DNA of 64,000 nt, from positions 3,782,001 to 3,846,000 of the forward strand of contig RCTD01000001.1 of NCBI GenBank assembly GCA_014898415.1, written 5' to 3'. The notes below the pieces were generated by a model. It was given only the letters and a program-made list of their open reading frames with translations. It made no database searches and had not been told where the DNA came from. This DNA is from Stromatinia cepivora (taxonomy: Eukaryota > Ascomycota > Leotiomycetes > Helotiales > Sclerotiniaceae). A program made the translations under genes and the position numbers. Position 1 is the first letter of the stretch; every line of letters begins with the position of its first letter. Of the stretch, positions 22,339 to 33,181 are shown one piece after another.

Positions 22339-25300
22339 ATTGAATGATGAGTTGGACAGCTGTCAATGAACTCAATTGACGTTCTGTGGGGAGGATATAT
22401 ATCGAACAATGCGTCGACTACAAGGGAATCCCAACCCGATATGTTAAAAGAAATTGTGCTTATGCCTTCTGCTTCATAAGACGCAATCATCGATCTGGGG
22501 CTGATGAACAGGCTATATCGAGGCACGTTGCAGCCACGATGACGCCTTGTTGTTTCGGTGTTCGATAAAAAAAAGTTGAGGACTTTCAAAAGTCAACAAT
22601 GAGGGAACGTCCAACATAAAAGTGACGGATTGAGGATATCGGACGACGCTCGGCTGGGGAGATACGGATCAGCATGTGCCACAAATAAAAGAGGCCTGTC
22701 AACAACAAGGGTTTCCCATTCAGGGTGTTTGTCAAGAAATATGGAGCAAGGAGCGTTTCTTCTTTAGCGACACAATCCAGCATCAAGGGTACTATGCTCG
22801 GAATGTTGAATCGCGTCGTAAAGACCGCGGAGGCAATATAAAGCCACGAGGAAACTAATGTGTATTCCCCCATAGGACGTGGATACCAACACAATGCTCG
22901 CTCACCTTAAGTTGGAGATGTTGGTTTCAACACTTAGCATGTGAGGTATGATGTATGTAATATGTTGAGAGCTCTGCGTCCCCAGCTTTTTCTCGCAACT
23001 GCGATTGGATGAAGGATGAAGTATGAAATGTAGGTAGAACAATATTGAATCGAGGTATTTCTTTCGTATCAATCCCCTTGGTGATGCATAATACCAAGGA
23101 CGCCGATTTGTCTATTTTCATGCAATAACGGAGTTGTAAATTGCCTTGAAGAGTAATAGCGACCCGTATCTGCAGAATAATAAAATATTATTGATCCAAT
23201 AAGATGAAGGTTTTGAAAAGAATTAAATTGAAAATGTCCCAAAAGAGGAATTGACAAACAAATAAGAGAACAGGAAGTTCAAAGGATTGCTGGGAACTGA
23301 GGGTGACTGCGAATTCTTTTGCGTGTCAGCATTGACTGAATATCGAGCTGTGCACCATCTATTGCACAAGTAGCCAGGAGTAGAGTAGTGACTGGCTGAA
23401 CGATGCGACGATATGTTTTACTACATCAATTAATTTTTTTTACCACTTTTTTTTTTATCCATTATTTTCATCTGATTCTCGACCAATCTAAAGGATCCCA
23501 ATAGCTGGGAAGAACCCCATCCTTCTCTAGTAGGGTATTGCCCTTGAACAGTGCCATCGCTGCATTAGAACGAGGTGAACGAGGATTTTGATTATAAGTT
23601 AAGGATTTGTGGGTGGGATGAGGGATGATTGTCAAGGTTTGTCAAAATGTCAAGGTTGTAAAGTAAAGTAAAGTAAAAGTAAGTGATTGGACTCATGGAG
23701 GTACAAAAAATAGGTGCAAGGGAATAATAGGTGGAGATAAAATTGGAAGCGAAAAAGCGTTGTGGTTCAATTAAAAAGGGTACACAAGTAAGGATTAAAA
23801 TTCAATTTGATAATCTAATTGGTCAATTACGAAATAAATTCAATTAATAAATTAAATAAATACCCAAGTTCGGAAGATCCCTAGGAGAATAGAAAATGAA
23901 TGATACCAATATATTTCATTGAACCTCCAAGGTTGATTAGGTTAAGGTTTTCTATGGGTTAAAACTTCATTAGTCTTTCCCTTCCCCTGTAAAGCTTTTT
24001 AAGTCCCAATTCCCAATTCCTAATTCTATATTTTTTTCATAAAAGAAAGCTCTTATAGCAAGCATATCAATAATCAAATATAAGCATTTACATGAACTGA
24101 AGGAGATCATCTCTGAAAGTCTGTTTCTAAAAATCTTCATTCAAATATCAACGTCTAAATCGACAATGCCAACGCCAAGGCTCTCATTTTGTGGAATCAA
24201 TTGAATTCAATATTATCATATTACTAATTGACATCCATTTAGCTAGAAATTCAGAACTTCTATAAGGAGTATCTTTTCGGCACGGAAGGTACATCCGAAA
24301 ACCTGACGCGTACGATATAACGCTTGCTTCCGCCTCTAACTTGCAAAATGTCTTGCACAAAATTCCACGATTCGTACAACTGCAACTCCCCCGTCGAGCG
24401 GCCAAGAGATAGCGGCTGAATTCGTGGGTCAACGGCATATGGATGGATGTGGGCAGTGGGCAGTGGGCACCCAACTGGGAGTCAATTTTTTGACCCTTTC
24501 GGGAACGAGCTGGTACCCATAATGCCCATCGTATCCAGAGTATTTCGTACGCCTCGACTTTCCCTCTACGACTAGTTCATGGTGCAACAAAAACTTACGA
24601 GTACCTGCATACAGTAGAAAAGCTTACCTGCCTTTCCAGCTGGCCTTCAAGGCTTCATCATTTCTATCTTCAGCTCTCTGCATCATGTACAACTTATTGA
24701 ATTCTTCCGAGATCCAACCGATTTCCTGGAAGACCTTGCATGAGTGGTCCAAAAGAAGCGATTCCGAGAAATATGTATGCCCTCTTCCAGCGGTGTGCCT
24801 TCGTACATTTCATTACTCAAAAAATATAGCATCATTCACACAAATCACAATATTTGGTCTCTGCATGACAGGCATGATAGACAGCAACAAATTCATATAA
24901 TTCCCAGTCATTCCCAGGACAGCGGCTCATCCAATTTAAGCGCGTACTTCTCTGATCAATCATGGCTCAAGTACAATTTATATGCTTGAAAATGTGGAGA
25001 TTGGGAGAATTCTTGTGTGTTGGTTGGTTGCGAAATGGTTGCAAAGGGGCTTGAGAAAAGGGTTCCTGCAGAAGGAATATGCACCTTCGAGAATTCTTGG
25101 GCTTTTTTGTACACACCACGAGCTTCAGGCAGCTTTTTCATTATTCCAATATTGATCACTCGTCTAGGCTGCTTGCATATCTCGTTCATTCGCACCAGAG
25201 GATAATTAAGTACGCACAATCTAACCCCTTGAAAGTGATCTCCCATGAAAAGCCTCCGAATGGTTTTTATACATGGAGGACCATGGAGGCCATGGAAATC

Positions 25301-26994
25301 TAGCGTGCTCTGTGGAGTCGTCGACCGGATCATCAACACCATGTCTTTGGTTATTTCATACTCCGTACTCCTTGTTAATCTATCCTGTTCATCCGAAGTC
25401 CGGAAGAGTCTCGACAAAGTAAGAAATCGATTAGATCACCTCCTACCCGTCTAAACTCTAAAGGAACTTATTACAATGATGTTCCCGGAGGCTTATCATT
25501 CAAAGCCTCATACAGATCGGAATGCCGAACAAAGTGAAAAAGATCGACTTGGATTGTTTGGTCGAAGCTTATGAATTTAGAGTTCTTATTAGTTTGTCTT
25601 GTCAACGGTAACTTTCCACTCAGGCACTTAGGTCCGTAGGCTTGAGGCCATTCGACCTTTGTCAAGCTTTCAAACTTTCACTCGATCTCGGATATTATCC
25701 TTAGACTCCAACAGTTACCGTTACGGTTACAACTAACAACGCTATTGTTCTTTTACACCATTGGCAAGAGCGGGAAAAGGTCCACGGGTCTTCTGCAAGT
25801 TGAACCTAGGACCCTGCAGGTAGTGTTATAATTTATTGTATCGAAACCATGTCACGGCCATGGGTGAGGGAGCGAGGGAGGTGGGGTACTCCGAACGAGC
25901 CAAGCCAGCTAATTGCAAAGAAAGAAAAAAAGGTAAAGATGACAAGGAAACAAATCCTCCCCGTCACTCACACCGCGGTACAAGTATCCTGAAGATCGCA
26001 AGGGAGAAGGTTAGATGCATTATATTTTGAAAGATGGGCTCCGCACAATGTAACTTTCTGGCATTATTCGCAGGTATTTCTCTCAATGGTCGCCGATGAC
26101 CGAGTCTTACCCTTTCCAAGTCTTGGATGCAGTAAAATTCCCGACACTATACTAATTATGAAAGCTGCCGATGACTGCAGTAAGCCGACCTTCAAGGGAG
26201 ATGGGTCGCTTTTTCATTCACTCTCCACCTCCCCATCTTAACTTGCATCCCCGCGAGGCGCGAGGCAGCGATGATTTTCTGCAGCAGTGCAGACGGTGCA
26301 GACTTGTACATTGTAGCACAATGTTATTATTGATGAATTTCCAAGGTGCCAATTTTCATGAATGCTGGATACCATCATACATCATATCAGCCGTAACGTG
26401 GTAACCATGCCCTTATCCCTCATCCATTATTGTGATTTGTTGATAACCTTATTACATGTACTACCTTCAAAAAAGTAAGAAATGCGAGATTTATCACGAA
26501 CAACGCATGAGAAGTTCAAGGTTGATCATAAAATTCGACCGAGAGAATATTTAAAAAGGGGAGATTGTATGGTAGTATTTATCGTAAGTGTGTTCGCTCG
26601 TGATGCGGAACCTGCGGATAAAGCTTTCAGTTTGATCCGCTTTTCGTTTTAGTCCGGTCGACTATGTACGCACCTTCCTACTGGATTCATCTCATTATCA
26701 TTACATGACCGTACATGATAAGGCTGACTGGCTTGCTTTTTCAAAAATAGTTTCCGAGTTAAGGCGAGCAAGCTTTCATGATGATGTTATTGTGCTTTCT
26801 AGATTTCAGATTCCATATTTTATTTTATTTTTTTATTTTTTTCTACAATTGTTTTAATATATAGAATTTTAATTCTCCCATATATATCTGTCGTATCATT
26901 TCCCTTTGAAACTTTCCCACGAAGATTCTCCCAGAAGCAAAGAGAAGACAGATTTCGAAATAATCCTTGACCATGATCCACTGAACAGGTGAGG

Positions 26995-27030
26995 ATTAGC
27001 CAGCCTATTAGCCAGCCTATTAGCCAACCT
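26995..27030. repeat. 12-bp tandem repeat, three copies
   Basis: Three consecutive copies of ATTAGCCAGCCT; the third has a single change (AACCT). Confidence 0.8.
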
Positions 27031-29709
27031 ATCAAACCTACAGCTCCGTAAAAAAAAGTAACATGACTGAAAAACGTACCATCGTACAACTTACAAGTGC
27101 AAGTCTATCCACTGAAAGAACAGCGATTGCACAGACATTGATGAAGGGGTAGACATGCAAGAGTCTAGTTGATATACTCGGTATTCTGGTCCACCATCGT
27201 CAAATTCCTTGGGTTTTCGTAAGAAGAATTCCTACTATAGGAATGCTGTGGATTTTTCCAGACTTGCGTTACAACTTACGCTGCACAATACTGCAGCACG
27301 CATAGCCCCCATGCTGAAAGTCACACATGGCCGACGATAGAATATTCTAATTCTTCACATTTGTTTGTCTTGTATCCACGAGTTCGTTTCATTTTGATTG
27401 ATGGATGGATCTACAATGTTCGAATACTTCTTGCGGCAAAACTTACTTGCACGTCGCATATACCTCAATTCATCATTCATCATGGATGCGTACGATATTT
27501 AGAAATTCGGTTCTGATGATTTGAAACGGCGAATGCTTCACTTGAGTCTTGAGCAAATACTTTTTTGAGTTTCTACTCTGTAGATTGTTCAATCTGCATT
27601 CCCCACCCCTCATTTTTTCTCCAAAAACTTTTCAATTTCAATCCGACCCGAACAACAAAGAAAGGAAAAAGCAAAGCGTGCGGTCTTCGATCTCTGACCG
27701 ATCTTCCAGAGATCGTGATTCACCCCTCATTCATGTTCTGTTTTGTTTTGTTCATATAGATGAGTAAGAAACCTCCTATCCTATTCATTGACCGCTAAAT
27801 GGGCAAAGGCAAAGAAAAGCATCTGCCTACACATCTGTACTCCTGCTTGAGCGCGCGGATGCTTATTCCCCACGAATGCATGTTGATATCTGCAATAATA
27901 TTTTATAAGGCTCACAGTTTGTCCTTTTTGTCATATCATCATATGTAGGTAGATACTCGAGCTCGAGCAAACAGCTTATGCAAGGTACTGGTAAGGCACT
28001 TCGTCTAATCTATCGGGAACTTCCCTGTCCTCAGATCGCTGCCGGTTCTCCACACTATAATATCGAGGGCGTTTCGCCATTCACTCAAAGTGTTATACGT
28101 ATACATGCAGGAAGGAAAATGCATTGCTTTCTTATTTCCATAGGGCGGATAGGTTCATCTGATGGATAAGAAATGATGAATCCAAGCATCCAAGCGGATT
28201 TTCAGATGAGGCAATGCGGCGAAGATCAAAGTTCGAGAGAGTTTTCGAGAATGGGGATACCGTGAATGGCGATACCGACGACGAAACGTGGATATATTGT
28301 TGTTCTATTTGACTTTGGATTTGGGATGATCTCTTCAAATGAACACTGGCATAAAGCTCCGGGGTCCTAAATTGTATCCTAGATGCTGGTGAAAGTCTAT
28401 TTTATGCATTGGGGTATGAATTTCTTATGTCATTCATATCTTAATCTATGAAATGCATAAGACTGATAAATCTTGCGCATCTATCAGTCACAGCAACAAA
28501 TCAAATCAGATCAAATCAATAGTTCCACCAATACTATAAAGGCCCTCAGTCCGGGACAGAATTCTGTCCCGGAAGCACAATCCAGACTCCATCAGATGAG
28601 ATCTCGATGTACTTTATCTCCGATTTGATTCCCTACATCTCAGCCTGGTATAGATGAAATCACTCTATACGAAATTATATTAAATCACTATCTTGAACAC
28701 CACCATTCATATAGGTTAGAAGGGGTACGGGCTTATCTTTTATCCACTCATACGAATACCTAGCTTGACATGAGATTAACATCAATCAAAATGTCTTAAA
28801 TATTGTCCTCCGACTCGCTTTCCGCGAACGAGAAAAGTCAAATGTTCTTCATCCTATGAGGAAAACGGAGAATATACTTTTATTTGAACGGTATCTCTTA
28901 TAGATAACCTTCCCGTTTCATATCCCCGTGCTGCGTTTTGTTTTCTTTTTTTTTCGTTTCATAATTTTTCCGCCCGTCGGCTTTCCCGATGCAGGTACCC
29001 ACAACTTGCATACCACAACGTGTCAATCCTATCAATCATGTCAATCCCCAAGCATGCAGGATATTTATCTAGTTCATCCCCAAAATTAAAAATAAATATC
29101 TAGTAGTACCGTAGTAGGTACCCAAATATGATAGTGCACATCTAGATCAAAATTTTGTGCTATGTAATAGTTTAAACCTCAGACTGCACTTGGCGTTCGT
29201 GAGATGAGACGAACGGACGGCACAACGTGGAAGCAGGTAAAGTGAGACAAGACTAGGCTGAAGAGGGAGGCAAAGTACCGGTGCTCGGGCCGCGGGGTCT
29301 CGGCGCCACCGTGGAATTGTGGAACTAGTAGCAGATGGGGCGTTCAGAGATGAGGCGGAAAAGTTTAATTTTGATGGGTGGGAGGAGATAAATGTATTCG
29401 CGTCGCTGGTGGGCGCTGGTGAGGTTAGTGGCGATGAATTGATTTGGATGCATTGTGGATTATGGATTATGAATTAACCGGATCGGCGGCCGTGGAAATT
29501 CTTTGAATGACTCATTGGGGCGGAGGGAGATAAGCCCGAGAAGTATAATTCTAATGGCATGCTATGGAGATTATGAAATGAACTCGCACTTGGCATTCTA
29601 GAAGGATTTTAGTTTTTAGTATCTAATCTCTAATCTTGAGGTTGGAGGTCCGCACCTGAAGGAAGGAAGGTGTGGAAGTTTAATCCTTTGTACGGTGTAT
29701 GCGCAGTTC

Positions 29710-29732
29710 TGTGTGTGTGTGTGTGTGTGTGT
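29710..29732. repeat. (GT)n microsatellite
   Basis: An uninterrupted GT dinucleotide run of about 22 bp. Confidence 0.9.
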
Positions 29733-29870
29733 ATGTCTTATGAATATGGTATGGAGGATAAGGTCAGATACGGTCAAAGTGAAGAGAAACATCACGAGCT
29801 TTGATGTTAGCATTAGTGAAATGAGTTCATGCGGTCAATAGTCCAGTCCCTCGTTTATGTTATGAGTTTA

Positions 29871-29950
29871 TTTTTAGCATTTCTAGCACCCTTAGCATTT
29901 TTAGCATTTTTAGCATTTTTAGCATTTTTAGCATTTTTAGCATTTTTAAT
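29871..29950. repeat. 10-bp tandem array (TTTTTAGCAT)n
   Basis: About eight copies of TTTTTAGCAT. The outer copies are diverged (TTTCTAGCAC, TTTTTAATAT) and the inner ones are identical. Confidence 0.9.
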
Positions 29951-31228
29951 ATTTTTGCTAGTATCTACTGAGATAAATAGGTAGACTTCTCAAATATGCT
30001 AGTTAGTCAAGCCAACCAACCAATCAAATGGATAGATGGATATAAGACTTCAGGCTGTGAAGACTCAGCAGCTTGGGGATTTTTCTGTTTCGTCTTATGG
30101 AGTAGAAGGCTTGATGCGGAGGGATGATGATGTATGGAGTAGATAGAAAAGAGAGGAGAGGAGAGGAGAGTCTAAAGGGATATTCATGTGGTTCTTATCT
30201 TAAGCTTGGGTTTAGAGTGAAGATATGGAATTAATTGGATTTGATTTGATTCGAGTGAGTTATATATACATATATCATCGAGAAATTCGTATATGGTCTC
30301 GAGAATTGGGGAAAAGCGCTTGATGCACATGCGATGCATATGGTGGATGTTTATAAAATGCATTATGTATGTATGTACTACGCAAGATGGAAGTCAAAAT
30401 TGAATGAATGGAAACAAGAGATATCCGCATTTCCTATATAGTTTTTGTGTGATTGTATAAAGTAAAATCTTAGGAGACAGTAATTATTGATTCTCCACGT
30501 GTGATTATTACTCTATAATGATACTAGAATTTTATCGAGGGGCTAGTTATACAAAAATTAGTATGAAGGCATTAAAGTTATTGCTGAATCCTAGGGTTGA
30601 GGTTGAGGTTGAGGTGAGATTTGTATTGGTAAATTATGTTATATATTATATATTACCAAGTATGTATCCGTGATTATTATTTCTCTGCTACCAACCATCT
30701 AAGACCTGTCTTATGTCAATCGGCATATGTATTACAAGAACGTAACTGTAACAACAAGATGTTAAATCTAAATGCGAATGTTAAATATCTTCCTTACTCG
30801 AAGGGTTCCCTAGTTATTCATTGCTGTATATCACAAACCTCGGGAGAAAAGCATACAATTCGATATGGGTGCTGTAGGATATTTTTCTGGAAAAATGTGG
30901 GCATGCAGCTACATTGCACACTGTATGAAAGAGCAAACTTCAAACATTGATTATGTAACTCCTCAGCTCGTCTCAACTTGGATATGACCAGCCGCCAGCG
31001 CTCAATCACTCTAAATGCTTCATCCACACACAACATTACTCTATATTTCTCAAGCTATGAAATTCTCTCAGTCCTATGATCTATGACCTACTTTAGATAT
31101 ATCTTACAGCATCCGGACAACACAACACTAGTCAACGGTTACGGCGTCCTTTTATACAACGAAACACGAATACACAAGAAAGAAAGCGATATATGTTCAT
31201 GAACTCGAGTTAAACATCCCGCTTCAGC

Positions 31229-31705
31229 AATCTATGCAGCGTATTCAAACTCCCCTCCTTTCCTCTTCTTGATTAAAGGAGAGGAGGAAATTCTTTAACT
31301 TGAAGGATAGAAGAAAAAAGAGCTCAATAAAACTTTCAGGACATAGTAAAAGTTTTAAAATTCAGGAGAGGAGGGGAAAAAAGGGAGTTTCAAAAAAACC
31401 TTATAATTATTATTATAATTTAGAATTTGAAGTTATTCCAATAAACATTTTGAACTTCAATAAAGATGATAAATACTTAATTTTATTAATAAATTTGATG
31501 GGGAAAAAGGTATTTCTTATCTTGATTTGTTTGAATTTCTTATAACTTATTGATACTATTGATAAATTAAGAGGATAAGGAGAAATACAATTTTTTAAAA
31601 GGAGGGGAGAGGAGAGGATATTTACAAAATTAACAGGATATAGTAGTTTCTCCTTGGGTTTAGGAGAGGAGGGGAGGAGGGGAGTTTGGAAACGCTGAAT
31701 CTATA
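31229..31705. mobile_element. 461-bp hAT-like MITE (31237-31697) with 8-bp TSD
   Basis: The element starts CAGCGTATTCAAACTCC and ends with the reverse complement of CAGCGTTTCCAAACTCC: 17 bp with two mismatches, continuing into CCTCCT. It is flanked by AATCTATG (31229-31236) and AATCTATA (31698-31705), an 8-bp duplication with one mismatch. Ends of the CAGNG type with 8-bp duplications are the signature of hAT transposons. The AT-rich interior has purine-rich GGAGAGGAGG blocks just inside both ends and no transposase, so the element is non-autonomous. Confidence 0.85.
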
Positions 31706-33181
31706 TTGAGATGTGCACATATCTCAAGCTACGCGAGAACCTATGAACTATCCGGTATAAAACAACTTCAGAAGTGTGAAAAGACTTGGTTTGGAGGATG
31801 CTATTACTTCAAAGTTCAGGAGAGTGGGAGTCCGGGTGAAATGACGATTTTTGAGCAAAATTCAAGGTACTTGCTCTACAATCAGTAAGACGACATAGTA
31901 AGATTACATTGGTTAATTAGCCGTTTGCTAAGGAAAAGAGAGAGGAGTAAAGAGTAAAGATTGTCTAGCGGCTGATCGAGAGTAAATAAATAGTACTAAG
32001 GAAAGTTTATCAAAACTTAATATGAATAATGAATTACAAACTAATTAATCATTCTTTCCCACATCTACAATGAGATAGCGCTCGACGTCGACCAAGCAGC
32101 GCTTAGCTCGCAACCATTTTGTTCGATCTGGCAACCGAGATAGTCTTCAATAAGACTCGATCAAGTAAGGATACCTCTCTCTTACACTCTATTCGCTCTA
32201 TTCACTCTATCCTACCACCACATGAATTTTCCTCCACCTGGAGAAAACTTGTATGTTATACAGCTAGGTACCGCTTATACATAATCATCGATCTCCTTCA
32301 AAAATATCAAGACCTTCACTATCCACCCACGTATACCATATCTCCGAACCTTCTTATTCGAATCTTGCACGACCCCTCCCCCTCCCCCCCCAAAAGGAGT
32401 TTTGATGCAATACTTATGCGGCCCATTTTGTGTATATACACATGCTCCTCAATGCAAAATTTCGAGGAGGATGACTGACATTGATTCCGTACGCATGCGA
32501 ATTGCTTGAGATCTGCACATGATCTTGATGCAAAGGTTGGTATTTATTATGTACTGATTATTGTTCAGAGCGGACTTGACGCTTTAAAATAACATATCTA
32601 TCTATGCTGTGTATCACAAATACAAAGGGATTTGACGATCATTGGCCATGGGAAAACATCGTATAGCGCACCTTATTTTCCATCTTTCTGTACCGCAAAA
32701 TCTTTGTTATGTTACAATATACAATTTTGATTATTAACTTGAATAATATATTGACAATGTTTAATTTGTATCTACATCAAAAGGATATGCCCCCTAGACT
32801 TAGAGCCCTTTAGGACACTCCTAGGGGTCGTCAAAGTTTCGTATTAGTCGACAGTGTTAATTAGACGACAAAAATATTAAATAGAACTCTCATAAACCTG
32901 GACATCACTCATGAGCTTAAACTGAATGAAAGGGACCGATGGTATAATTTATATTACTTCAAAAGCTAGTAGTGAGAGAGCGCACCGTTGAACCATAGAT
33001 TTATCAATTACCGCGATAACAAGAATAAAACAATTGCCTTGTGCTCAAAACCTCAGTACCTCATTATTTCCCTTCGTGCATCCCTTACGAGAGTAGAATA
33101 TATTGGACGATTAAGAAAAGAAAAGAAAAACTACCGCAGCTCATCCCCAAATCATTGCCATTTCCACTCTTGTGTCAACAC
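31706..33181. other. Intergenic, no supported gene
   Basis: Small open frames only (for example 32,119-32,478 plus), without recognisable features. The last 190 bp are the 3' flank of the following minus-strand gene. Confidence 0.35.

Larger units (their letters stand above)
22339..31236. other. Gene-poor block of about 8.9 kb
   Basis: Apart from the CRIB gene promoter (22,339-22,900), I find no gene. The longest open frame (24,956-25,417 minus, 153 codons) has no domain and no splice context. The block holds scattered short tandem repeats (12-mer near 27,000, GT run at 29,710, 10-mer array at 29,871). Non-coding transcripts cannot be excluded. Confidence 0.4.

Noticed and set aside
24956..25417. 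153-codon minus-strand frame
   Set aside because: No domain, signal peptide, membrane segment or splice partner; length alone does not support a gene here.
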